Source of the DNA: Marchantia polymorpha subsp. ruderalis
Lineage: Eukaryota; Streptophyta; Marchantiopsida; Marchantiales; Marchantiaceae
Direction of reading: 5' to 3'
NCBI GenBank assembly: GCA_037833965.1
Contig: AP031351.1
Location: 19,356,501 to 19,420,500, forward strand
DNA length: 64,000 nt
A program made the translations under genes and the position numbers. The number at the start of each line of letters is the position of its first letter. Position 1 is the stretch's first letter. Shown one piece after another: positions 54,898 to 64,000 of this stretch. The notes under the pieces are model-generated. The model did not search any database and was not told the DNA's origin. It saw only the letters and a program-made list of their open reading frames with translations.

Positions 54898-57800
54898 CGC
54901 TCCTGCCTTTCGTCACATGTCACGAAGGGATTCGGAGTGACTACGAGGTCAAATCTGCACTCTCTGCGCCTCGGCCGCCTCTAGAGTCTCGAAGTCTGCT
55001 GCAATTCCGAAATTGCACCAAGGAGCCACCGAATTCCGCTTCTTCCGCAGCAGACGAATGTTGCAACCTGCGGCGCAAGCCTCACCCGGCACCGTCCTAT
55101 TATGGCCTGCATCGTCTCGATCACGAGCCTTTGCCTAGGTCAGTCTTTGATCTTCCTCCCCGAAGGAACATCTGATTTATCGTAGGACATTGTGTTGATC
55201 GCCGCAACTTCGTCCACATTTACAAAGCTTCTCTCGATTTCATCCTTGTCAGTCTTTTAAGGCTGATTCTATTTTTGCTGTTTTTAAGGGTGTTAACCTA
55301 ACCTCTCGTGGAGGAGAGTGCTAATATTGAAAAGAGAAACGATTGTCCGACGATTTGGTTCTAGACGTAAATAGTCCTTTAGTTTTTTCATTTTTTAAAT
55401 TTCTGCCAATGATTATTCTCCTCCACAAATCTCAGAGTTCCCATCGTTTGCAATGAAATGAAAGAATAGCTTGCTCTATGTGAAAAAGATGAAATTAGTT
55501 ATAATGAGTTTACAACATGAGAGGAGATGAAGATAATGGATGTGAGAAGCCGTTCAATGATCCAATCTCATAATAATATGAAAATAAACCATTATGAATT
55601 TAGATTAAATGACTGGATAAGCAAACCGTGTGAGTACAAGAACTGAGATGAGAAATGAACAGAGCAAATAGAAGGAAGCCTAAGCATGTTCTCTAGAGAA
55701 TATCGTGACGTTGATATTGTGGTGTCTGAAAGAAGAGTATTCACACATTTTATAGAGAAGAGTAACGATGTCTTTCATTCCACCAAAATTAAGATTCCAT
55801 CTTTTCATTTCGGCTCAGAAATTTTTTCATGACTGACTTCACGTGATGAAAGTGACGAGTCCATTCCAAGTGCATTTGCTATTGATAAGGTTACTCCATC
55901 AGAGACTCAAGCAAAATAAGAGTTAGAAAAGATGCTTATGAAAACCATGTAGATAACACAAGGTTTTGATTAAAAACTGAGAAAGATTGCTTCAAACGGC
56001 TTCTGCCCAACGTTTTGTGTCTTCATAGGAAGATTGCCGAAGTGATATAAGATGGAATTCTTTTGTTTGATGGACCCTATGAACGATGTCATCTCTAAAG
56101 AGGATTGCGTGAAAGAGACTAAGAAGAATCGGCAATGTACATCATGTTAAATTCTTCAGGTCATAAGCGTGTGTAGTTTCGAGATGCTGGAAACATGGAT
56201 TCTAGAAAGTTAAAAATTCTGGTGTAACCGATGGCTATGTTGCATTAATCACAACACAATCAACTCCAATTTAGCCATGGTGAGCTATGCTGAGTTCGTA
56301 TGAATTTAATGTTTTCTACATCCCATGCTTGTCGAATTTAGTTCTTCTGAAATTTGAAGATGTAAAGAGGGCATTGTGAGGCTTCCAAAGGACTCGAACC
56401 GCATTCGGCAAATGGACGAGAAAGAGAAAGAGGAAGAGAGAGATGGCGTGTGCGAAGGAATGACGATGTGCCTTCCGATTAGGAGCACAGAGGAGTACAG
56501 TATGCAGATAGAAAATGTGATGGTTTTCAAGCTTCTGCAGCAGTGAGATGACAGAAAAGGCTTTGCGTTTGTAGACGGGCGGTTCGCGATGACGATGACG
56601 CACAAACAAACAGTGTAAGGATGCTGAGGGCCTCGCTTTCCAGGGCTAGGTCGGCGGGTGGGTTAGGAAACTCGTGCTGCATTGCGTGGGATGGATGGGG
56701 ATCGGAGGAATCAATCTGCTTGCTTTGTGGGGAATCGATCTGATCCGTGGCTTAGGATTCGAGGTGGCCGACCTTTTTTGAACGTCACCGGGACGGCTCC
56801 CAAGGAAGTAATCTCTTCGCAATTGCGCCCGAATTTAGCTGTGGTCTCACGGGGAAGACAAAGATGGCGACAGTCGCATGCATCAGCAGAATTTCCGATC
56901 CAGGCACCTTTCCGTGCAGAGTTCCGATTCGATATTACAAACTTTTCCGACTCTGTTGCTAGCTAACTAACATTCGAGATGGCACTCGCTCCGGAAGATT
57001 CTGCCGAAATTACTCGATGCTTGCAGAAGCCAATCCAGCTCCTCTATGGTGGACATTTTCGGTCCAAAAGGTGGCATGTAGTGCTACGCCCTCAGCCTGC
57101 TGTAGCTCGTACTCGCCAGCCAGATCCCGCCGTTAGGTACCGGGTTCAGACCGATGGCCCAACGGATTCTCTCCCTTTTCTAACGAGAAATCAAACACAC
57201 ATATCAAATCTGGATAAATTGTTCCTCGCGAGTCGTGCATGATGTGGTGACACCGTTGACCCTCATAATACATTACAAACGGCCGTCACCGTGACATTAG
57301 TTTCCATCGATTCCATTCTTTCATGCTCTCCAAACAAATATATTACAAGGCTCAGATGCGCAGATCGCCAGTTTGGTGCCTCCTCTTGGACAGCAAGCCT
57401 GGGCCAGAGAGATGCTGGTACCCGAAACTGCAGAACGCACGTGCCCGTGTGACTGCGAGTCAGAAACACAGTTCACTGAGCGAATCGTCGAGGATCGAGA
57501 TAATCTTTTCCAAGCTGCACAAACATCTGACGTCAAGGCCCAACGGTTCTAGACCACAACAATGGAGCCCGCCATCCTCGTCCAAACTGGTAGCAGAGTT
57601 GACAAAACCCTCTGCTCTGCTGTCCACTCCGATCACTCACTCACTCACTCAACCAGTGACCGTCACGATTGTCAGCAGACGTCAATTGCGCCGATCTTTG
57701 AACAAGGAAACGAATCAAACGGGAAAAGCTTGCAGGGAAACAGTCCCAATTCTGCATCCACTTCCCGCCCCGGTTTGGCGAGATGGAGGGACAGTGAGGC

Positions 57801-58675
57801 ATCTCGCTAGAGGGATGTCGCTCGAGAGGTAGTGAGTTTCATGCTGATGTCACGGAGAAGTGGATCGGCATGATCAGCCTCTGGGTCCTTCGTCATGGTT
57901 GGCCCTTGCGACGACGTCCGTGAGGTCAAATCATTGTGAGGATAGGAAAGAAGAAGAGGCTGCGGGCAGTCTGTAAGCTTTTCCCCTCCTGCTCTCCTCG
58001 CTTTTCCAGATCCTTCAGCCGTTTGTGTCGTGACTTCCGGCCTTCTGTTCCTCTGCCGAAAAGCTGAAACTGATCCCTCTCCTTCCTTTGCATCGATGAA
58101 CGTCGACCTCATCACACTGCTGAACCATAGCAGCGCGGACCAAGACCAAGTTGGAGGAAGATGGCATTCTCGACGACAGTGGCTTCATTCATATCCATTG
58201 ACAAATGGATATGAATGAATGCTATCACTGTGATTTGGAAGCACCTCCAAGGAAAGACAGAATTCCTTAAAACTTGGCTTGTCATTGCCTGACGAAAGCA
58301 CTCTGCAAAAGGAGCAACAACGAGCCTGGTCCATGGTGCGGCCGGTGCGACTGTGATTACAGTTGGTGAAACGAACGTGTAATCATCATCATCATCATCT
58401 CACTTGTGTTCCGGTTAAGAGAACGTTTCCTGCTCGGAGCAGGCGGACAAGAAATGCAGATACTAAACTCTAGCGCCGTGTTTCCACCCGTGCACCCGAT
58501 GACGACCAACCAATCAGAGAAGCTCGGTCTCGTGAGTCTCGTGCGTCTAATGTTGAGTGCACTAGTCTAAGCATATCATTAGGTTGTATGAATGAACGAA
58601 TGACAGTTTGCAGTTGTAGCTTTGCTTTACAGCTGAAGGTAAAGAGTTTTCCTTGGCGCTCTGCTCTGTCAGGTG
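54898..58675. other. Intergenic DNA, possible unidentified transcripts
   Basis: Includes the DHS promoter and 5' UTR next to 54,898. Short GC-richer ORFs occur at 56,682-56,966 and 56,979-57,242 (+) and 57,807-58,112 (-), none with a recognised domain or repeat. An (ATC)n microsatellite lies at 58,382-58,401 and an ACTC run near 57,630-57,650. 55,300-56,280 is AT-rich with nothing recognised. Confidence 0.45.
58184..58219. repeat. Perfect 16-bp hairpin
   Basis: TTCATTCATATCCATT, loop GACA, then the exact complement. The arms are too short for a plant microRNA precursor by themselves. Could be a terminator-like or cruciform structure. Confidence 0.8.
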
Positions 58676-59071
58676 ATGAGTGTCGGAATCCTGGCACTCG
58701 CTCTCGGAGCTTTCGTGCTCCTTTGGAGATTGTCTGAGTGCTGGAAGAGTTATTACATCTCACGACTCGCTCAACTGGTTTCTAAATTCAAAGCCTCGGA
58801 TCAAATCAAGGTACTGAACAAGTCAGACAGTCAGTCGCTGTGGTCACCTCTGCTGCTGCACTTGACCTTGCTTGAAGTAGCAATAGACGAAAAATCTATG
58901 AAGCATGAGAAATCTTGCACGATGGCCACGAATGTCGTCCACGACGACCGCAACGTTCACAAGGAGACGAAAGAATCAGTTCCCAACAACAAGCAACATG
59001 AATCTCAATGGACTCTGCCCTCACGAATAAATGCTTCGGATTCTAGATATGATCGCGTTCATTTAGTCTAA
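58676..59071 (+). CDS. Hypothetical small membrane-anchored protein
   Basis: 131 codons from ATG 58,676. The N-terminal segment MSVGILALALGAFVLLWRLS looks like a signal anchor with the remainder hydrophilic and Lys/Ser/Asn-rich (KSDSQSLWSP, HEKSCTMATNVV, TKESVPNNKQHE). No family is recognised and no close neighbour on the same strand explains it. Codon use is unremarkable. It could be a real short gene or an exon; it could also be chance. Confidence 0.3.
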   Translation: MSVGILALALGAFVLLWRLSECWKSYYISRLAQLVSKFKASDQIKVLNKSDSQSLWSPLLLHLTLLEVAIDEKSMKHEKSCTMATNVVHDDRNVHKETKESVPNNKQHESQWTLPSRINASDSRYDRVHLV

Positions 59072-60011
59072 TCGATCACGCTTGAATTCTCAGCACGAAC
59101 AGATCTAGTCTTACTTCGTGCCTCCCAGGAAAAACTGATAATCCGAGGACAGAGGAGACAGTTGCTGAATCCCGTTCATCAGTCACAGTCATATGGATCA
59201 GCGAGTTCAAGTTCATTCCTGATGGAGAGAGGTAGCTTGCATGGCAACCTGACGAACCCTCGGGGCCACAGCCATATGAGTGTGTATTTCTTATGAGCTA
59301 GGATGCACTACCTTTCATAATCCTAGAGATCTACTTCCTCGCGGCATTCGCTCTCTGGAGCTGGAGGACGTGTTTATGTTCCGCGAGCAGATCCAGCAAG
59401 CGTTCCCTCGTCCGTGAAGGTGTCTGTATGAGTATTTTCCCACTCTGCTTCGAGGAATGCCTCAAGGGCCGAGCTTCTCGGTATCTTCGCTGTCAAAGGA
59501 TCTCTGAAAGAAATCTCGATCAGTAGCAGCATCAGCAGGACGCAGGTGGAGCAGTGGCTGAAGATCACGAGTCTGAAACTGGGTTCCTACTAAATTGGCA
59601 TTTCTGTCTTGAGGGTCTCAGACTAGTAGAATGCTTCAAATTCCGATCCTCGGCCGGTCTCAAATCCACATACTCGATCGAGAATTCATGGCTGGCTAGA
59701 AGCATTAGTTCCTACGTTGAACATGCAGATAGCTGTTCGATGCTTGTGCGCTGAACATATCTTCCAAATGTGGATTTTCCATCCGACAACGCATTTTCCA
59801 GCCGCTAGTGTGGTGCCAGTGTGGTGGTGGTGTTGTCCTTCCTGTTGATTTATACTGAAACGTCTCGCTGACGAACATATGGCGCATTGCAGCACAAGGA
59901 TTCAACCGTCGGTCCGAATCAGATGCTAGCAGGCCGGCTGCTGCATTGACAATGATACTGGAAAAAGTCTGAACTCCTTGCTGTACCTGGGACTCGCAGG
60001 CACAGGTGAAA
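59072..60011. other. Region upstream of the Gln/Ser-rich ORF
   Basis: Short ORFs only. The sequence CACAG/GTGAAA directly before the ATG at 60,012 could be a splice site, so 5' exons may lie here. Nothing else recognised. Confidence 0.4.
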
Positions 60012-61241
60012 ATGGCTCACCAAGCAGCTCAAATCGGAGGAGGAGGAGGAGGAGGAGAAGGAGAGATGAGCTGCCAAGTCCAGTCCACAGCTGAGCAGCC
60101 GACGATCGAGCAGCAAGAGGTCAGTCCTCGGATCCCTGCGAGCTTCGTTCCGAAGGCCCCGAGAGCCCGAAGCTCGACATATGCAGGGACCAGTTCGCAG
60201 TCAGAACAGGCGAGAGCAGGAGCAGGAGGAGGAAGACTGCGGAGCTCGACGTATGCAGGTGCCACGCACCAGTCCTGTCCATGGCCAGGCCAGGACGACG
60301 AGGGAAACGAGAATCGTCGCCACGGTCTTCAGAGCGTGAGGGAGACGGAGATTCGTAGTATTCAGGAGCAAGGGCAGGAGCAGCAGCAGCAGCGACATCA
60401 AGGCTGCAGAATGGGAAGCTCGACCTCCTCAGGCGCTTCTCACTCGCAGCAGCAGCAGCAGCAGACGATGCAATTGCAAGCGAGGGAACGCAGTCGGACG
60501 TATGCCGGAGCTCCAAGTCCTTATGTCCTCCAGCAGCTGCAGCAAGAATGTTCGAGACCGCGAAGCTCGACTTATACAGTGGGAGAACGACCCCGAGCCC
60601 ATGAGCTGGAGGTGGAACAGGAGGAGAGTCGTAGACCGCCGTTGTCCAGCTCGAGAACCGTTGCCGGACAGCTTCCTTCTCAGCAGCAGCGCCGCCTGCG
60701 CTGGAAATCTTCCCAGGTACCAGGTCCTGATGCTAGGCTCAATAATTTCTACGCCGAAGGAGGACGACGAGGAGAAGACGAGGATGTTGAAGAGCAACTG
60801 CCTCGCATTCTTCCCCTGCAAGCGCCATCAATAGGTGAGAATCACCTCTCCATCGAGCAGCAGCGAAACCTCGTAATCAAACCTCCGAGCCCGACCGCTG
60901 TCAGAAGTGGAATGCACTCTCACCGGACAAAGCCTCGGAGTTTTCTGGATCCCAGCCTGCAGCAGTTTAGTCGAGGTCCATCGAGCTCGGCCGCCGCAAC
61001 TTATCGTGACAGGAATGCTGAAGATGCAGCTGCTTTGATTTCCGAGCTGACCGTGCAAAAAACTGAGTCTGATGTCTATGACTATGATATCGAAGGCGAA
61101 ATCAGGCCGCAGCTTTCACACGGTATATTGCTCGACTTCATGACGCAGCCACCTTCGAATTCTCGCGCAGGCGGTAGAAGAGCACAAATCCTTTTGGGAC
61201 CGTCCTCATCGTCAGGACACACAAAGAGGTCCTCGTTTTGA
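60012..61241 (+). CDS. Disordered Gln/Ser-rich protein with repeated RSSTYAG motif
   Basis: 409 codons from an ATG in strong plant context (GAAAATGGCT). The product looks intrinsically disordered: a Gly run near residues 9-15, poly-Gln tracts (123-127, 146-151), and many Ser, Arg and Glu. A short motif recurs: RSSTYAG at 53-59 and 77-83, SRTYAG at 161-166, RSSTYTVG at 184-191, and looser GSSTSSG at 135-141 and SSSRTVAG at 212-219. The C-terminal third (DVYDYDIEGEI, LLDFMTQPPSNSR) is less repetitive. No known domain is recognised. A 1.2-kb open frame in DNA of ordinary composition supports a real gene, perhaps lineage-specific. CAG microsatellites (60,379-60,470) could have expanded the Gln tracts. 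Confidence 0.6.
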   Translation: MAHQAAQIGGGGGGGEGEMSCQVQSTAEQPTIEQQEVSPRIPASFVPKAPRARSSTYAGTSSQSEQARAGAGGGRLRSSTYAGATHQSCPWPGQDDEGNENRRHGLQSVRETEIRSIQEQGQEQQQQRHQGCRMGSSTSSGASHSQQQQQQTMQLQARERSRTYAGAPSPYVLQQLQQECSRPRSSTYTVGERPRAHELEVEQEESRRPPLSSSRTVAGQLPSQQQRRLRWKSSQVPGPDARLNNFYAEGGRRGEDEDVEEQLPRILPLQAPSIGENHLSIEQQRNLVIKPPSPTAVRSGMHSHRTKPRSFLDPSLQQFSRGPSSSAAATYRDRNAEDAAALISELTVQKTESDVYDYDIEGEIRPQLSHGILLDFMTQPPSNSRAGGRRAQILLGPSSSSGHTKRSSF

Positions 61242-61966
61242 AGAGAGTTCTAGTCACTTCGTTCACTCTTGACTTAATGTCATACATCACGACTTTACAG
61301 TCGAATTGATCAAATCACCCACCCACTCACTCACTCACGGAAATCTAACCGGACATCGTCACACAGCATGGCTGCAAACCGACGAAGGCCCTTGAACAAA
61401 ACCTCTCATTGGTGGACTTTGATTCTGAGTCACGAGTTTCGATCCTATCTCCGTGGCAAGTTCATCTATCAGTCTTTCAGTCGAAGAACCATCCGGTCGA
61501 TCGGGTGTTCAAACTTGCACGTCTCTTATCAGATTCTGATGAGTCGTTCTGATATCGAACAAGTTGAGTATAGATCTCCCCTCGCGATTGTTTCTCTACA
61601 CTTCAAACAATAGGCATTCAGAGAGTTTAGTAGGTCGGCGAGCAGCTGTACTCAAGGAGACAAACTGAATGCTGAACTCCAAGAAATCGTAACTTATTAG
61701 TACCTTCGGTGGGATCATGGAACTTGAGGTTTGAGTCCAGTGTCAAATCTCGATGGTCTCTAGCTTCCGCAAATGGCATCCGAGAGCAGCAGGCAGGTAG
61801 GCAGGCATTCCGTCCCTGCCCACCTCCCTCGCTCCCGCGTTTGGTTGGATGAATGGACAAGAGTCGCTTGTCAGCCTCGTTGCCCTCGTGTGCAATGATA
61901 CCCAGATGTGCACCCGACAGTTAATCAGGGAACCGGGCACTCCGTCGAAGGAAAGGAATGCGCAGA
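61242..61966. other. Intergenic DNA
   Basis: Probably the 3' UTR of the ORF ending at 61,241. A short run of CACTCACTCACTCAC is near 61,320. A plus-strand ORF at 61,368-61,613 has no recognisable feature. Confidence 0.4.
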
Positions 61967-62176
61967 TCAGGGAGTGTGATGAGAGGTGATGTTCCACGAC
62001 CGGGACGAGCCGAGAGCGGCGTGACGAGGGTGGCTGATGAGCAGTAGAGAGAGTTCGTTCACGCAGAATGTAATAATGGCAATCAGAGCACTGATCAAAA
62101 CGAGAAGTAGCGCAAATTTCCAGTAAGCTTTGTTCTGAGAACACCAATGCCCGACTTTCTGCACCTTGGTCGTCAT
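61967..62176 (-). CDS. Hypothetical small single-pass membrane protein
   Basis: 69 codons from ATG 62,176 (MTTKVQKVGHWCSQ). The central hydrophobic stretch FALLLVLISALIAIITF, followed by NELSLLLI, would span the membrane; the basic N-terminus predicts a cytosolic N-end. The frame is open up to ATG 62,443, which would add an 89-residue Arg/Lys-rich leader, so the start is uncertain. No family recognised. Small size makes chance plausible. Confidence 0.3.
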   Translation of the reverse strand: MTTKVQKVGHWCSQNKAYWKFALLLVLISALIAIITFCVNELSLLLISHPRHAALGSSRSWNITSHHTP

Positions 62177-62443
62177 CGTGCTCGGCTTCTGTTCACCCCT
62201 TCTTGGACATCGAGCTACAGACTGGTTGCCCCGACCTCGCCGCCCGACATCTCCCACAAATTCTGTCAACTGCACGAATGGATCGATATCTGCTGCCTGT
62301 CTGCTGTGAAAGCTGGCTGGCGCCGCCTCTGATCTGCACGTTGCCTTCGGCCGTTTGGGCCGCACCCTCCATAATTTGAGTTTCGAAAGCTTAATTTGTC
62401 GTTGGATTTTCTTCCGTTGGTTCCTTCGCCCACAGAGTGTCAT

Positions 62444-63566
62444 TCCTTCGAAGAATTTCCCTCTTTGTTCGCCGTCTCCGGACAGGAGCTGGTCCGTGGA
62501 CCCATCGTGTTATCAGAACCTTTTCTAACTCGGATACATCGAGGACAATTTCACATTAGCATCAAGCAGTTGCGAAGTCCACTTCATTGCGGAGCTTGTC
62601 ATTAGATCTGGTTTCCTCCGCATGGTATTTGTGACTAAGAATCGTCAACACGAGCTGGTCTTAAAACTATTGAACGATCCCAGTGATGCACTATGTGATG
62701 AACACTTTCATGTCAAGGCCTATGTAACACCATAATTCAGATACACCACTTAGATATTGTGTATGTGTGTGTATAGACAATTCAGACCAACAATAATACA
62801 ACGCAAAGGAGCAAAGGAGGTAACCATGATCCGGGTGTAATATAATCTGCTCATTGGGTTCATAATTCCACCGTAGTAGTACCTCAAGCTGGAGACTAGC
62901 ATATTACCTACGTCTAAGAGTCGAACAGTCCAGTTTACCTGAATGTGGCAAAGGGAGGCACATCATGAAGCAGCTTTACACCTTTGTTAGCTGAAGAGCA
63001 TGTTTTACTGAGTTGCAGTCGGTTCTTCATCACTCGAGGGTGCTAGCAATCTGGTTGATTGCAATCAACGACTTCTCTCACAGGTACTACCTACATTAGA
63101 ACAATCCCACTTTGACTCTGAATATCTTCTCCTTTGCTCAGGTGCGTGTGTGGGCGTTTGGTCAAGAAGTACGATGCGCTCTCAACTTGACTTGTCACAA
63201 GATAGCCAGCCAAAAGCGAATTGGAAAATGCAAGGGGAGAGATGGAAGGCTCTTTAACATCAGGATCATTTGCTATGTTTGTAGAGGGTGGGTTTCGGGT
63301 CAAACCCACACACATATACGAGACGCAACATGAGAGTTTATACCGCATATGTAATAGGGGTCAACGAACCTTGTGCACCCAATTTCATCACTGCTTTTCG
63401 AGATTCAGATCGAAGTTCAGCCGAGAAGCCTTCTATGTATGCGGTTGGAGCCCTAAGCCCTCCGGAAGCCCTACGAGGACTTTTTTAGATATTCTAAAGG
63501 TTCAAATTTCTGGACAACAAATATGTGAATGATGGTAGAAAATGCTCAAATTGCACTGTGTGAAGA
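62444..63566. other. Intergenic DNA
   Basis: No gene recognised. A TG/TATG-rich stretch is at 62,755-62,775. ORFs near 63,091-63,532 on both strands are mutually overlapping and lack domains. Confidence 0.4.
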
Positions 63567-64000
63567 TGTGGTGGTACAGTTTTTGTTTTTTTTTTGGAAA
63601 TAAAGCGTTTTTGGAATAGTAAGTACCGTGGAAGTGACTGTAGATAAGAAGGGGTACAGAAGAAGAAGCAAATAAGAGACGACAGTGGGAAGAGAGGAAG
63701 TGTCTCCTCCGAAGGCAGTCAAGGTGCCTTGGGCGGGGGCGGTTCAGGCTTTAGGGCTCTGAGCAGAGCGCCTTCGGCGGGAGCTGCCTTCGGCGGAAGG
63801 GTTACGGCTGAAAGAGATGCCTTCGCCACTAGCGCCTTCTGCAGTACGCGGAAGAAGGTCTACTCCGGCGGAGATCGGCGTGATTATGTCAAATATACAA
63901 GTGTGGGAATCCGATCGACGGCAAAGCGTGAAGTCGCGCGTGGGAAGCAAGCCGTTACACCTCATCGCCGGATGAGCATTCAAGCTGCCCGTTGCCAAGT
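63567..64000 (+). mobile_element. Third copy of the small LTR element, truncated by the window
   Basis: Begins TGTGGTGGTACA, then TTTTTGG..GTACCG..GTGACTGTAGATAAG, the same order as the LTRs at 36,539 and 38,286 but more diverged. CCTTCGGCG motifs follow (63,770-63,830). At 63,935-64,000 the plus strand reads GSKPLHLIAG-stop-AFKLPVAK, resembling MSKATQLRMIPLKLPQ near 36,911, so the same ORF probably starts here and continues beyond the window. Confidence 0.6.

Noticed and set aside
56682..58112. Short ORFs between DHS and 58.7 kb as genes
   Set aside because: No domains, repeats or splice structure. Kept only as a note on the interval.
58184..58219. MicroRNA precursor
   Set aside because: A stem of 16 bp with a 4-base loop is too short for a plant microRNA hairpin.

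Overview
The window is plant nuclear DNA, most likely from a liverwort close to Marchantia. Two host genes can be read end to end on the minus strand: an intronless presenilin (48,261-49,763) and a seven-exon deoxyhypusine synthase with GT/AG introns (52,574-54,897). A repetitive coiled-coil/'DYKDRLRRN' protein family, present in three copies, resembles one I associate with Marchantia. The organism call is inference. The rest is mostly nested and decayed transposable elements, plus a few small unassigned ORFs at the right end.

Layout. 1-1,556: broken coiled-coil repeat gene. 1,557-10,167: an old 5' copy (copy A) of a Ty3/gypsy-type retrotransposon. 10,168-14,250: inverted copies of a TGTAATGACAG-starting repeat around a second, unrelated gypsy gag-RT relic. 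17,146-33,051: a hAT DNA transposon with a perfect 8-bp target duplication (GCTGTCAC). Inside it lies a young, nearly full-length retrotransposon (copy B, 17,249-28,901). 34,172-40,170: tandem repeats, then a second coiled-coil repeat gene split by a small LTR element. 40,200-46,400: AT-rich decayed DNA. 46,400-47,020: MITE-like inverted-repeat element. 47,021-63,566: the gene-bearing part. 63,567-64,000: start of a third LTR-repeat-gene copy, cut by the window end.

The centrepiece is retrotransposon B. One reading frame of about 2,380 codons, interrupted by five stops, encodes Gag with two zinc knuckles and an RGG box, an aspartic protease, a complete DNMT3-like cytosine-C5 DNA methyltransferase, reverse transcriptase, RNase H, a DDE integrase and a C-terminal PHD finger. 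Copy A carries the same Gag-protease-methyltransferase order, so the methyltransferase is an inherited part of the family. The 5' repeat has a TATA-like box 30 bp before an 11-nt stretch whose exact reverse complement lies immediately after the repeat, which predicts Tf1-type self-priming. The termini are arranged 292 bp - internal - 119 bp - 291 bp - 119 bp, a split-direct-repeat pattern that ordinary LTR elements do not show. Repeat copies are about 99% identical, so the insertion is young.

Self-methylation of new cDNA and chromatin reading by the PHD finger are inferences from domain content. Many stop codons in the transposon genes look like CAG to TAG or CGA to TGA changes, as expected from deamination of methylated CHG and CG cytosines in a plant.
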